From contig NZ_JHXK01000022.1 of NCBI RefSeq assembly GCF_000621745.1, forward strand, positions 62,001-126,000: a stretch of 64,000 nucleotides of DNA, read 5' to 3'. This DNA is from Clostridium beijerinckii HUN142 (GTDB lineage Bacteria; Bacillota; Clostridia; Clostridiales; Clostridiaceae). Positions within the stretch are counted from its first letter, which is position 1. Each line of letters starts with the position of its first letter. A program made the translations under genes and the position numbers. The notes beneath the pieces are model-generated. The model was not told the origin of the DNA. It saw only the letters and a program-made list of their open reading frames with translations, and did no database searches. Shown here in pieces: positions 1 to 8,893 of this stretch.

Positions 1-594
1 TGAGCATATAGTTAGGATTGTTATGCATAATATCAATTAAATCCAATCTATTAGTTTATAAAAAAATTAAAGACGTTTCTCTATTTAAGAAAAATAGTAC
101 ATTATTTTAAATATATTACATAATAAACAATATCACTTTCACTATAATATTATTCAACAAATTTATCAATAAAATTAACGTAATATTGTAAAACTGACTC
201 AAGGGATTTAATTACATCAATAATATCTTTAGCTATAACTAAGCTAGTAGCCAATGCATAGCTTAATTATATTTATTATTTCTGAATAAACGCTTAACAG
301 ATTATAAAGATTTCACCTTCATTGAAAAATTAATTTAAAGAGAGTATTTCTACTATCATATTAACTCTTAAAACTTTGTAATTTACAAATATTTTAATAA
401 TATATTATAAAGAATATTTCAAACTCATATAATTAAGTGTATTTTATAAATGATTATAAAATATCATTGAACTTTTAAATATCGTCTGTGTGATCTAATA
501 AAATTTAAAGTATAGATTATACGGACTTATATATTAAATACAATGATCTTTTTTATTAAGTTTGCAATGTAACAATTATATGGGAGATATAAAT
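1..594. other. AT-rich non-coding stretch upstream of ldcA
   Basis: No open frame with a ribosome binding site is visible here. The only structure found is a possible RNA hairpin close to the next gene: arms at 484-496 and 514-526 pair over 13 positions, three of them G-U. The wobbles only pair in plus-strand RNA, which fits a leader structure. No T-run follows, so it is not an obvious terminator. The window starts inside this gap, so what lies further left is unknown. Confidence 0.5.
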
Positions 595-1509
595 ATGATA
601 AGACCAAAATCTCTAAAAAAAGGTGATAGAATAGGATTAATTGGAACTTCTGGTCCAGTAAAAAAGGAAAGAATAGAACCATCGATTAAGGCTATGGAAG
701 AGTTAGGGCTTGAAGTTGTTTTAGGGAAAAGCTGCAAATGCCACCATGGATATTTATCTGGAAGCGATAAGATCCGAGCAGATGATATTAATGAAATGTT
801 CGAGGATAAAACCATAAAGGGCATTTTTGCTATAAGAGGCGGATACGGAGCTGGAAGAATTTTGGACATGTTAGATTATAATATGATAAAAAGAAATCCA
901 AAGGTTTTTGCAGGATATAGTGATGTAACGGCCCTTCATAACGTATTTAATGAAAAATGTAAACTCATAACTTTCCATACTCCAATGGCATCAACTGAAT
1001 TTTATAAAGGTGTAGACAATTATACAATGGACTATTTTATAAGAAACATATTCAGTGATAAACCATTAGGAATACTTAAAAATCCAGATGGACAGGAAAT
1101 AAAAACACTAGTAAATGGAAAAGCAATAGGAAAGCTAGTTGGAGGAAATCTGTCTTTGATTACTTCTTCTATGGGGACTCCACACGAACTTGATACAAAA
1201 GGGAAAATATTATTCTTAGAAGATGTAGACGAATATCCATATAAAATAGATCGAATGTTACTTCAATTAAAGCAATGCGGAAAATTTAGAGATGCAGCTG
1301 GAATTATTCTAGGATCCTGGAATGGATGTAATCCAATAGAAGGAAGTAGCAGCTTAACGCTAATTGAGATATTTGAAGAATTGATAAAGACAGAAAATAA
1401 GCCAACAATTTATAATCTGGCTTGCGGGCACGGCACTCCTACTATAAGCATTCCACTAGGGGCAAAAGTAAAGATAAATGGGGAAAGAAAAGAAATTGTT
1501 ATTCTTTAG
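595..1509 (+). CDS. ldcA: Muramoyl-tetrapeptide LD-carboxypeptidase (peptidase S66)
   Basis: A serine peptidase of family S66 that removes the terminal D-alanine from murein tetrapeptides, an L,D bond, during cell-wall recycling in the cytoplasm. No signal peptide is visible. The protein has 304 residues, normal for the family. The nucleophile is Ser109 in GYSD; a Glu follows in LFLEDVDE and a His in ACGHGTP near residue 270, in the S66 Ser-Glu-His order. The ATG at 595 is chosen because GGGAG lies 10 bases upstream; an in-frame ATG at 562 has no ribosome binding site. The next gene is an NlpC/P60 endopeptidase, an arrangement resembling ykfA-ykfC of Bacillus subtilis, so the pair probably acts on the same murein peptides. 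Confidence 0.9.
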   Translation: MIRPKSLKKGDRIGLIGTSGPVKKERIEPSIKAMEELGLEVVLGKSCKCHHGYLSGSDKIRADDINEMFEDKTIKGIFAIRGGYGAGRILDMLDYNMIKRNPKVFAGYSDVTALHNVFNEKCKLITFHTPMASTEFYKGVDNYTMDYFIRNIFSDKPLGILKNPDGQEIKTLVNGKAIGKLVGGNLSLITSSMGTPHELDTKGKILFLEDVDEYPYKIDRMLLQLKQCGKFRDAAGIILGSWNGCNPIEGSSSLTLIEIFEELIKTENKPTIYNLACGHGTPTISIPLGAKVKINGERKEIVIL

Positions 1510-1544
1510 TTGATCATTAAAGATTGTACGTTTGGGGGGATTAA

Positions 1545-2363
1545 ATGAAAAATGCAGTAGTTATTAGTGCAATAGGGATATTAAAGAGTGAACCAAAAAA
1601 TAATTCTGAAAATGTTGACGAAGTTCTATTTGGAATGAATGTTGAAATAGTTAGAAAGGAGTTTAATGACTGGTTTTATATAAGAACCCATTACAACTAT
1701 GAGGGGTATATTAATAAGGTTGATTTAATAACAAATGATAAATTAGCAGAAAAGTGGGAAAAGGAGAAAAATTCAATAGTAATTAATTCTTTTGCAGATA
1801 TTCTTAATAAGCCGCAAGCATCTGGGTATCAAATTGAAAGCCTGACAAGAGGAGCTAACTTAATTTCTACTTCTGAGCATAGTGAAGATAATAAGTTTAC
1901 AAAAGTTATACTACCAAATCTTAATGTGGGGTGGATAAGAAGTAGTTTCATGTCAAATTTGAAGAAGAGTTATGATATAAATGATGAGGAAAGTCTTAGG
2001 GATAGTTTGGTATCTTCAGCAATATCATATATTGGTACTCAATATAGATGGGGAGGAAAAACGCCTCTTGGAATTGATTGTTCAGGTCTTTGTTCTATTG
2101 CGTATATGCTGAATGGAATTCTAATTTATAGAGATGCAAAAATTAAAGAAGGTTTTCCAATTAAAGAAATAAAATTTAATCAAATAAAAAAAGGAGATCT
2201 AATATTTTTTCCAGGACATGTTGCTATGTACTTAGGGGAAGGGAACTATGTACATTCCTCCACAAGTAATGATGTAGTGAAAATAAATAGTTTTAATAAA
2301 AATTCAGATAACTATAATGAGTATTTAGATAGAAGTTCAAAATTCTTTGGAAGTATATTTTAA
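1545..2363 (+). CDS. ykfC: NlpC/P60 murein-peptide endopeptidase with SH3-like domains (YkfC-like)
   Basis: Predicted gamma-D-glutamyl-L-diamino-acid endopeptidase (family C40) that cuts murein peptides. The 272 residues hold two bacterial SH3-like segments (about 5-65 and 75-145) followed by the papain-like NlpC/P60 domain (about 155-270). The catalytic Cys179 lies in DCSG and His225 in PGHVAMY. No signal peptide is seen, which suits a cytoplasmic recycling enzyme rather than a secreted autolysin. GGGGG precedes the ATG. It lies 35 bases after the LD-carboxypeptidase, so the two are probably co-transcribed. The family and catalytic residues are clear; the exact substrate is inferred from the ykf neighbourhood. 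Confidence 0.85.
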   Translation: MKNAVVISAIGILKSEPKNNSENVDEVLFGMNVEIVRKEFNDWFYIRTHYNYEGYINKVDLITNDKLAEKWEKEKNSIVINSFADILNKPQASGYQIESLTRGANLISTSEHSEDNKFTKVILPNLNVGWIRSSFMSNLKKSYDINDEESLRDSLVSSAISYIGTQYRWGGKTPLGIDCSGLCSIAYMLNGILIYRDAKIKEGFPIKEIKFNQIKKGDLIFFPGHVAMYLGEGNYVHSSTSNDVVKINSFNKNSDNYNEYLDRSSKFFGSIF

Positions 2364-2505
2364 AAGCAATTGCATAAATTATGTAACATAATCGTATATT
2401 GGGTTAATATATATTCTATGATGAAAAGAGATAAAATTTACACGACTATTAATAATTCAAAAACACATAATATAAAAGTAAAATATATTATGTGGAGGTA
2501 ATGAT

Positions 2506-2724
2506 ATGAGAACACTTTCAGAAGCAGAAATATTATCTTTAACATCTGTTTTAAAGATGGAAAGTGATGGATTGGCAATGCAAAGAGCTGTTAGTTCATT
2601 AATTACGGATGGAGATTTAAAAAGACAATCAGAGGCAGGCTTATTAGCAACTGAAGGCAGAATAAAAGGAATTCAGCAATTTATGAATGAAAATGGAGTG
2701 CCAATTTCAAAGGAGGTATTGTAA
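2506..2724 (+). CDS. Small spore-coat-like protein, 72 aa
   Basis: A 72-residue, mainly helical, hydrophilic protein with a good ribosome binding site (GGAGG) before the ATG at 2506. It ends one base before the next gene, whose ribosome binding site lies inside its last codons, so the two are translationally linked. The neighbour is a CotF-family coat protein, and pairs of this kind occur in Clostridium, so a coat role is likely. No signal peptide, Cys residues or membrane segments are seen. Function is inferred mainly from context. Confidence 0.6.
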   Translation: MRTLSEAEILSLTSVLKMESDGLAMQRAVSSLITDGDLKRQSEAGLLATEGRIKGIQQFMNENGVPISKEVL

Positions 2725-2725
2725 T

Positions 2726-3031
2726 ATGGGAAGTATAATTGGAGATATGATTAAGAGTACCATTGATATAGATGATGAGATAATAGCATCAAGCATGCTT
2801 TCTACAGCTAAGGAAGGTGCAGATATGTATCTAAATGCAGCACTAACAAGTAGTACACCTGAATTGAGGGCTATATATTCAGCTTCATTAGGACAAATTG
2901 TTGAAGGTCATACAGCTCTTACAGAATTAACTGTTAATAGAGGATGGGTAAAACCTTATGATACACCTCTTAAACAATTAGAGGATTCTTATAATGAATC
3001 CGAAGATATAATTAACGAAATCAAAAAATAG
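2726..3031 (+). CDS. CotF-family spore coat protein
   Basis: A 101-residue protein of the coat F family, which has a ferritin-like helical fold without evident metal ligands. The segment with AAL, YSASL and the tail KPYDTPLKQLEDSY is typical of clostridial members. The ATG at 2726 is chosen because AAAGGAGG sits 8 bases upstream; an in-frame upstream ATG at 2687 lies within the preceding gene. It would be deposited on the spore during sporulation. A strong terminator follows. No sporulation promoter could be assigned with confidence upstream of the pair. Confidence 0.7.
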   Translation: MGSIIGDMIKSTIDIDDEIIASSMLSTAKEGADMYLNAALTSSTPELRAIYSASLGQIVEGHTALTELTVNRGWVKPYDTPLKQLEDSYNESEDIINEIKK

Positions 3032-3044
3032 TAAAAATGGCTTT

Positions 3045-3090
3045 TAGAAAAAGGTACCTGATTATAATATCATGGTACCTTTTTCTAAAT
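3045..3090 (+). terminator. Intrinsic terminator after the coat genes
   Basis: A 14-bp perfect stem (3045-3058 with 3074-3087) around a 15-base loop, with T-rich sequence inside and after the right arm. It lies between convergent genes and can also stop the minus-strand EamA gene. Confidence 0.85.
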
Positions 3091-3130
3091 TCTTAAACAA
3101 ATATTAATTAGTTTTCAACTTTCTCTTATG

Positions 3131-4027
3131 TTAACTTGGAATTTTTCTAGGCTTGTTATATATTAAAAATAAGAATATGCCAAACAAAATAATTGTAGAA
3201 CCAATAAGCTGTTTAAGAGTAACTATATCTCCAAAAATAAAATATGCTAATATACAAGTTCCAATGGGCTCACCTAAAATACTCATTGAAATTGTTGAAG
3301 TATTTACCCATTTAATCAGCCAATTAAAAATAGTTTGTCCCATTATGGTTGAAATAAATGCTAGACCAAGAAACCATAACCAATCTACTGATGGATATCC
3401 AACCAATGGATATCTACAAAATAAAGAATATGCTAGCAAAAATAAAGTACTTGATGAGTATGCTATTAAAGCATATACAATAAGAGATAAATTTTTCCTT
3501 AAATATTGGCCTATAAAAAAATAAACAGTTATAGACGCCGCGGCTATTAGGGCAAGAGAATCTCCAGTCAATGCTTTGCCTCCAATATTAAAGTCTCCAA
3601 ATCCAACTATAAAACTCCCAATAATAGCTAAAATACCTCCACCAAGAGCAAGCCCCCTCAATCTTTCTCCAAAAAAGAAATACCCACCTGCAAAAGCAAA
3701 TAGCGGCTGAAGAGTTACAAATATAGTAGAACTTGCAACAGATGTGTAAGTTAACGATTCAAACCAAAGCCCATAATGTAATGCAAGAAAGGCACCGGAA
3801 ATGCTACCTAAAATCAATTGTTTATGTGATAAATTGATTAATTCCTTAATAGTACCTTTTCGTATAAGCAAAACGGGTAGCAAAATAAAGGTAGAAAACA
3901 TCATTCGATAAGTGGCTATAATAGGTGCTGGAGCGCTTGAAAGTTTTACAAATATTGCAGATGTTGAAAGTGCAACAACTCCAATTAATAATATTAAATA
4001 AAGAAAAAAACTTCGACTATTGTTCAT
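3131..4027 (-). CDS. EamA/DMT-family membrane transporter
   Basis: A drug/metabolite-transporter family permease of 298 residues, built from two EamA repeats (about 10-145 and 155-290) with about ten membrane segments. Such proteins export or import small metabolites, often amino acids or nucleosides, and the substrate cannot be read from sequence. GGAGGT precedes the ATG at 4027. It is monocistronic, with a terminator on its far side and a 420-base gap behind it. The family assignment is firm and the substrate unknown. Confidence 0.85.
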   Translation of the reverse strand: MNNSRSFFLYLILLIGVVALSTSAIFVKLSSAPAPIIATYRMMFSTFILLPVLLIRKGTIKELINLSHKQLILGSISGAFLALHYGLWFESLTYTSVASSTIFVTLQPLFAFAGGYFFFGERLRGLALGGGILAIIGSFIVGFGDFNIGGKALTGDSLALIAAASITVYFFIGQYLRKNLSLIVYALIAYSSSTLFLLAYSLFCRYPLVGYPSVDWLWFLGLAFISTIMGQTIFNWLIKWVNTSTISMSILGEPIGTCILAYFIFGDIVTLKQLIGSTIILFGIFLFLIYNKPRKIPS

Positions 4028-4447
4028 AACTTACCTCCAAATTAATTGTAAAAATGCATGACTTTATTATATTATTGAAAAATTTGTTCATCTATACAAA
4101 TAATAATTATAGCAAAAATGCTAGTATTAATTAATCTATTTTTGAAATTTTGAAATCCTAAGTAATTTTTTATTAATAGACTAGTATATTTGATTTATAG
4201 AATTTTAAGTAATAAAATAATAGTATGAATTGTTAAATATATACTATTATTTTCAGTCTAGGAATATAAATATAGCCTTTAATGTTAAATCATATATGGA
4301 AATTATTTTATATTATTATGCAAGAAAAAAGTAACTTAAATATATCAAAAAAGTGAGTAAATATACCAATTTTATATTGCTTATTATAGGCAATAATGAT
4401 ATTCTTAATTATATGATAAATAATTTCATTTAGGAGGTGTCATTATT
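4028..4447. other. Intergenic region carrying the feo control sequences
   Basis: An AT-rich gap between the divergent EamA gene and feoA. A possible promoter for feoA has TTGCTT at 4377-4382 and TATTCT at 4400-4405 with a 17-base spacer. A Fur-box-like site follows at 4414-4428. Nothing else is recognisable. Confidence 0.4.
4414..4428 (+). promoter_or_regulatory. Candidate Fur box before feoA
   Basis: The 15-mer TGATAAATAATTTCA matches 11 of 14 fixed positions of the 7-1-7 Fur consensus (TGATAAT, any base, ATTATCA). It sits between the putative -10 and the feoA ribosome binding site, a position where a repressor would block transcription. Iron repression of feo genes by Fur is well established. 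This particular site is inferred from similarity only. Confidence 0.35.
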
Positions 4448-4672
4448 ATGAGCATTTGCAGTTTAAATCCAGGAGAAAAAGGAATAATTTCATCTATTAA
4501 AGGAGATTCAAAATTAGTTAAGCGGTTGTTTGCATTAGGATGTATTGAAGGAACTGAGGTTGAACTTAGAAGAACAGCACCACTTGGTGATCCAATTATT
4601 ATAAACTTTAGAGGCTTTGATTTAGCTATCAGAAAAAAAGATGCTAAGAATATATTATTAAAAAAATTATAA
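4448..4672 (+). CDS. feoA: Ferrous iron transport protein FeoA
   Basis: A 74-residue SH3-like protein that works with FeoB in ferrous iron uptake. The typical FeoA pattern is present: LNPGEKGII near the start, LFALGCIEGTEVELRR in the middle, and a closing strand with GFDLAIRKKDAKNI. AGGAGGTG lies upstream of the ATG. It is the first gene of feoA-feoB-FeoB-associated peptide, all on the plus strand and ending at one terminator. Regulation by iron is likely given the Fur-like site upstream. Confidence 0.92.
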   Translation: MSICSLNPGEKGIISSIKGDSKLVKRLFALGCIEGTEVELRRTAPLGDPIIINFRGFDLAIRKKDAKNILLKKL

Positions 4673-4725
4673 TAATAGTGGCTTAAACATCTAAATTATT
4701 AGCAAAATAGGGGAGACTTAAATAA

Positions 4726-6534
4726 ATGATAAACGTAGCTTTACTTGGTAATCCTAATGTAGGAAAAACTACATTATATAATTTACTCACTGGCTCCAAT
4801 CAGTATGTTGGTAATTGGCCAGGTGTAACTGTAGACAAAAAAGAAGGTTTTCTTTTTGAGAATATTAAGATTGTTGACTTGCCTGGAATATATGCTATGG
4901 ATACTTTCTCAAATGAAGAAAAAGTGTCCAAGCGTTTTTTAGAAGAAGGTAATGTTGATTTAATATTAAATATTGTGGATGCATCTAATCTAAATAGAAA
5001 TTTATACCTTACAACTCAACTTAAACAATTTAATAAACCAATAATATTAGCCTTGAATATGATTGATGTTTGCGAAAATAAGGGAATTGTTATTGATTAT
5101 AATAAGTTGTCTAAAGAATTAGATGTCGAGGTAATTCCAATTATTGCAGGAAAAAATATAGGAGTAGATAAAGTTAAAGAAAGACTTAAAGAAGGAAACT
5201 TTACTAAACCATTGAATCATAGAAAATTTGATTTTTCATCTGAAAAAGAAGCATATAGTTTTATAGAAAATGTATTAAAATCATGTATGACAAAAAAAGA
5301 AAACATGCAGGAAAGCATTACTGAGAGATTGGATAAGTTTGTTCTACATCCAGTTCTAGCATATCCTATTTTTCTTTTACTTATGGCCCTAATGTTTCAG
5401 TTAACATTTTCTTGGGTTGGGCAACCAATTTCAGATTTGTTGGATGACCTTTTAAATAATAACATTATACCGACTGCGCACCAACTATTATCGAATTCTT
5501 CTGCTTGGTTTAGTTCCCTAATTGTAGATGGTATTATTTCAGGTGTTGGGGGGATTATAGTATTACTTCCAATAATATTAGTACTATTTATATGTATAAC
5601 TATTTTGGAGGATAGCGGTTATATGGCTAGGGTCGCATTCATGATGGATAAGTTAATGAGGAAAATGGGACTCTCTGGTAAAGCTTTTATTCCTATGATA
5701 ATAGGTTTTGGATGTACAGTTCCAGCAATTATGACTGCTAGAACTTTAGAAAGTGAAAAAGATAGAAAACTTACAGCATTACTAGTGCCATTTATGTCAT
5801 GTAATGCCAGGCTTCCAGTTTATACTGTATTTGCAGCTGTATTCTTTGATACTCATAGAGGATTAGTGGTATCTTCTCTATATCTACTTGGCGTTTTTGT
5901 GGCATTTTTGCTTGGTATTTTATTCAAAAATACATATTTCAAAAAAGATGAAGAACCCTTTATAATTGAAATTCCAGAATATAAGATGCCTAAAATATCA
6001 TCTATTTATAAACAAACTCTAGATAAAGCTAGCGGCTTTTTACAGAAAGCTGCAACTATTATATTTGCAATGAGTGTGGTAGTATGGTTTCTGTCGAATT
6101 TTAATCTTCATGGTATGGTAAATCAAGTAGATGATAGTATATTAGCGTCAATTGGAAATGTTCTCGCACCAATTTTTAAACCTTTAGGTTTTGGTAATTG
6201 GCAATCAGCAGTATCCTTACTTTCAGGACTGCTAGCTAAAGAATCAGTTTTGGCTTCTATGCAAGTAATTTTTGCGGGGGATTTATCAGTAATTTTACCA
6301 ATTCATTTTACTAATATTTCTGCATATGCCTTTTTAGTATTTATACTACTTTATACTCCATGTATATCTACAATTGGAACGATGCAAAAAGAATATGGAA
6401 GTAAATTAACTTTGTTTTCAATTTTCTTTCAGTTGGTTGTGGCATGGATTGCTTCTTTCCTAGTATTTAATTTGGGTGGTTTTCTTTATAACCTTGTGTA
6501 TTTATTTTTAAAAACGAATAGTTTGTTTTTTTAA
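4726..6534 (+). CDS. feoB: Ferrous iron transporter FeoB
   Basis: A G-protein-coupled inner-membrane transporter for Fe2+, 602 residues, within the range of Gram-positive FeoB. The N-terminal GTPase has G1 GNPNVGKTT (8-16), G3 DLPG (51-54) and G4 NMID (about 110). The membrane half has the Gate repeats, including GFGCTVPAIMTARTLE with its conserved Cys, and PCISTIGTM near the end. It lies 53 bases after feoA. The soluble region between the GTPase and the first helix is short, as in compact clostridial FeoB. Confidence 0.95.
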   Translation: MINVALLGNPNVGKTTLYNLLTGSNQYVGNWPGVTVDKKEGFLFENIKIVDLPGIYAMDTFSNEEKVSKRFLEEGNVDLILNIVDASNLNRNLYLTTQLKQFNKPIILALNMIDVCENKGIVIDYNKLSKELDVEVIPIIAGKNIGVDKVKERLKEGNFTKPLNHRKFDFSSEKEAYSFIENVLKSCMTKKENMQESITERLDKFVLHPVLAYPIFLLLMALMFQLTFSWVGQPISDLLDDLLNNNIIPTAHQLLSNSSAWFSSLIVDGIISGVGGIIVLLPIILVLFICITILEDSGYMARVAFMMDKLMRKMGLSGKAFIPMIIGFGCTVPAIMTARTLESEKDRKLTALLVPFMSCNARLPVYTVFAAVFFDTHRGLVVSSLYLLGVFVAFLLGILFKNTYFKKDEEPFIIEIPEYKMPKISSIYKQTLDKASGFLQKAATIIFAMSVVVWFLSNFNLHGMVNQVDDSILASIGNVLAPIFKPLGFGNWQSAVSLLSGLLAKESVLASMQVIFAGDLSVILPIHFTNISAYAFLVFILLYTPCISTIGTMQKEYGSKLTLFSIFFQLVVAWIASFLVFNLGGFLYNLVYLFLKTNSLFF

Positions 6535-6612
6535 TAATTGTTAAGAATATGATTAAGTATCATTATCAAAACTTAAATCATACTTTTATAATATCAGGTA
6601 GGTGAAGTTTCA

Positions 6613-6801
6613 ATGATAGAAATATTAATTACGATTATAATAATTTCTTTTGCTGGATTTATAATTTTTAAATCTCTTAAGAATTCTTCAAAAGGAAAAT
6701 GCAACTGTGGATGTAAGGGCTGTAAATCAGAAAAAATTTGTTTAGACAAAAGTAATACAGGTATAAAAATTACTCAAACAAATAAGCCTAATAATCAATA
6801 A
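6613..6801 (+). CDS. FeoB-associated Cys-rich membrane peptide
   Basis: A 62-residue protein with one N-terminal membrane helix (about 2-20) and a short cytoplasmic tail rich in Cys (CNCGCKGC). This matches the FeoB-associated Cys-rich membrane protein family found next to feoB in Firmicutes. It probably helps FeoB or handles incoming Fe2+; its biochemical role is not established. It is the last gene before the operon terminator. Confidence 0.85.
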   Translation: MIEILITIIIISFAGFIIFKSLKNSSKGKCNCGCKGCKSEKICLDKSNTGIKITQTNKPNNQ

Positions 6802-6829
6802 TAAAAATTAACATTAAATATATAAATTT

Positions 6830-6865
6830 ATCCACTAAAAACATAGTATTTTAGTGGATTTTTCT
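6830..6865 (+). terminator. feo operon terminator
   Basis: An 11-bp stem (6830-6840 with 6849-6859) with an 8-base loop, followed by TTTTTCTTT. Confidence 0.85.
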
Positions 6866-6954
6866 TTAAATTATAAAATAGTCTATAGTATAATAACATA
6901 ATGAAGAAATTTAAACCTATGATAAAATGAGAAACTGAAAGTAGGAATTAAAAA

Positions 6955-7476
6955 ATGAATTACAAAACACATATAAATGGTGGAATACTAGCGGGCTTAT
7001 ATATGAACTGCCAAATGATCCACATGCCATTTTCATCTACAGCAATATTTCTTGGTGGAGCTTTTGTTGGTAGTATATTTCCAGATATAGATCACGGAAA
7101 TAGTTACATTGGTAAAAAAACTAAAGGTGTATCAAAAGCAATAAATAAATTAGCTGGTCATAGAAAGTTATTTCATGCACCACTTGTATATTTATTTTTA
7201 TATTCAGCTGTTATTGGCATGTTTATAAATAAATTCATGTTAATTGGTATAAAGGGGGTATTTTTAGGAATACTTTCTCACCTAGTTCTAGATAGCCTAA
7301 CAGTTGGAGGTTTGCCATGGTTTTACCCCTTTAGCAAAAAGAGATTTTCAATTGGGATGATAAAGACAAATAGTAAAATTGAGGATATACTATGTGGAAT
7401 GCTTATATGTATTAATGTAGTAATATTACTTGACATGTTTCACATAACTTCAATATTTACATTTACTCATAGATAA
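6955..7476 (+). CDS. YdjM/DUF457-type membrane-bound metal-dependent hydrolase
   Basis: A 173-residue integral membrane protein of the YdjM/YbcI family, annotated as metal-dependent hydrolases and related to phospholipase C folds. The family signature of scattered His and Asp is present: H6, FPDIDH, GHRKLFHA and LSHLVLDSLT, followed by PFSKKRFSIG. About four membrane segments are visible. Members are often under SOS control in other bacteria, but no LexA-type box was seen just upstream here. The biochemical substrate is unknown. Confidence 0.8.
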   Translation: MNYKTHINGGILAGLYMNCQMIHMPFSSTAIFLGGAFVGSIFPDIDHGNSYIGKKTKGVSKAINKLAGHRKLFHAPLVYLFLYSAVIGMFINKFMLIGIKGVFLGILSHLVLDSLTVGGLPWFYPFSKKRFSIGMIKTNSKIEDILCGMLICINVVILLDMFHITSIFTFTHR

Positions 7477-7483
7477 AAATATG

Positions 7484-7530
7484 AAAATAACCTAGAGATT
7501 ATTTTAATTAATCTCTAGGTTATTTTTTAT
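7484..7530. terminator. Bidirectional terminator
   Basis: A perfect 16-bp stem (7484-7499 with 7511-7526) flanked by A and T runs on both sides, lying between the plus-strand YdjM-like gene and the convergent DUF1189 gene. Confidence 0.85.
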
Positions 7531-7570
7531 AAGACACATTTATGTTATAAAGAATAAATTTAATATAAAT

Positions 7571-8530
7571 TTACCTCATTAAATTTAATTTAGATTTATC
7601 AATATTTTTAATTTCTCTTATAGCCAAACTGCAATAAATTAGTGTAATAATGCAGAATATAAGGAAAAATTCTGGTATTATTATTCCGGCAACATGTATT
7701 AAAGCTTCAAGTAAAAGTGGTAAACTCATCGCATAGAAACTTAGAGTACAAGCTCTAGAGTATTTTAATTTCACTCCCATAAACGAACCTATAGATATGG
7801 CAAGTGGCCCGAATATTAATAATCCCAAAATCAAGTTAATAATAAAGGAATTAATAGGGGTAACTACTAAAAGAACCATAGGTGTAAGTGTTTTAATTAT
7901 AGAAAGATAGTAACCAGAACCTTCGTTATCAATATTTATACTAGGGAAATCGGAAAAGTTGATAGTTCCAGCTGTTCTATAATTTTTTCTAAGATATATG
8001 CTACTAGAATCAATAAATACAGCATCCTTGTAGGAATTTAAAATTGATTTATCAGTTTTACCTTTAGTATCAATAATAAAAGTGTAATAATTTAACTGAT
8101 TTGAATCTACATTTATTATTGAGCCGTCAGTGTCGAAAGTTGAAGGATCATTTTCACGCTTGTCCTGAATACTTAAAGTATCAGAGTCAAGTGAATTTAC
8201 TGTATTTATATTTCCCATAAAAGTTGATATTAAATCAAATAAAAAATCACCTTCATGTTTATAATAAATAGTTTCATCTGAATTAACAGATAATACGCCA
8301 TTCTTAAGTTCAAAATTTGGTGCATTATTCACAAGCACATTTTGTATTAGAGATATTTCAGTAGCAATCATATTTATTTCTTTAACATTAGTTATTGTTG
8401 AGAATAGCAAAGTAACCAGAAAAACATATAATATTGATTTTCTAAGCCCTTGTATTAAAAATTCCCTGTATGCTTCAAAATTAAAGAAACTATAAGCGAA
8501 TTTATGTTTAAATCCCATTATGTTTTTCAA
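7571..8530 (-). CDS. DUF1189 family membrane protein
   Basis: A 319-residue protein with one helix near the N terminus (about 30-50), a long extracytoplasmic part (about 55-215) and about three or four C-terminal helices, the layout of DUF1189 proteins. The N-terminal FAYSFFNFEAYREFL is typical. Their function is not known. The start is a TTG at 8530, preceded by AGGAGG with a 7-base gap; the in-frame ATG at 8518 lies too far from it. It is transcribed away from the que operon. Confidence 0.7.
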   Translation of the reverse strand: MKNIMGFKHKFAYSFFNFEAYREFLIQGLRKSILYVFLVTLLFSTITNVKEINMIATEISLIQNVLVNNAPNFELKNGVLSVNSDETIYYKHEGDFLFDLISTFMGNINTVNSLDSDTLSIQDKRENDPSTFDTDGSIINVDSNQLNYYTFIIDTKGKTDKSILNSYKDAVFIDSSSIYLRKNYRTAGTINFSDFPSINIDNEGSGYYLSIIKTLTPMVLLVVTPINSFIINLILGLLIFGPLAISIGSFMGVKLKYSRACTLSFYAMSLPLLLEALIHVAGIIIPEFFLIFCIITLIYCSLAIREIKNIDKSKLNLMR

Positions 8531-8615
8531 AAAAAGACCTCCTAAAATAAAAGTTAGATAAATTTAACTGATTATTGCTAATTATAACACATTGGTTGAA
8601 AATGCAACAGAAAGT

Positions 8616-8644
8616 TTGCATAATTAAATGAAATATGTTATCAT
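8616..8644 (+). promoter_or_regulatory. Candidate promoter of the que operon
   Basis: TTGCAT (8616-8621) and TATCAT (8639-8644) with a 17-base spacer. A start near 8651 would place the proposed riboswitch about 35 bases into the leader. The -35 is only a moderate match. Confidence 0.45.
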
Positions 8645-8683
8645 TACCAATATCAAGTGAAATTTTATGGAAAATTAAATACG

Positions 8684-8724
8684 GACAGTTCATTAAGACC
8701 ATCCTGTCATTAAACAAAACTAGG
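8684..8724 (+). ncRNA. preQ1-I riboswitch (queuosine precursor sensor)
   Basis: P1 is a 5-bp stem, GACAG (8684-8688) with CTGTC (8704-8708). The loop opens with TTC and ends ACCATC just before the P1 3' strand, the place of the preQ1-pairing C. The A-rich tail TTAAACAAAACTAGG (8710-8724) resembles the tails of known class-I aptamers, ending in ACTAGG. A short P2 can form between AAG of the loop and CT of the tail, making the H-type pseudoknot. It precedes a five-gene queuosine operon and is followed by an intrinsic terminator. This was read by eye against remembered aptamers, not by a covariance search. Confidence 0.75.
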
Positions 8725-8752
8725 CATTTTAATTTTGAATTATTTTGAATTT

Positions 8753-8802
8753 AAGATTAATTTTGTTGCGCTAGTTTCAGTCGCTCAAAATTAGTCTTTT
8801 TT
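8753..8802 (+). terminator. Leader terminator of the que operon (expression platform)
   Basis: Arms 8753-8770 and 8782-8798 pair almost fully, with one small bulge and one G-U that only pairs in plus-strand RNA, followed by TTTTTT. It lies between the proposed preQ1 aptamer and queD, with no plus-strand gene before it, so it most likely acts as a ligand-controlled attenuator. Confidence 0.75.
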
Positions 8803-8893
8803 GCATTTAACATGTAAAGTTAATTTAATTAATGGATGTTTTAATATAAACTAATCACTAAAACTTTTATATAAATTACGTAAGGAGAAAAGT

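Noticed and set aside
8508-8717. Minus-strand 69-codon frame upstream of the DUF1189 gene
   Set aside because: It overlaps the proposed preQ1 aptamer and the start of the DUF1189 gene and has no family features.
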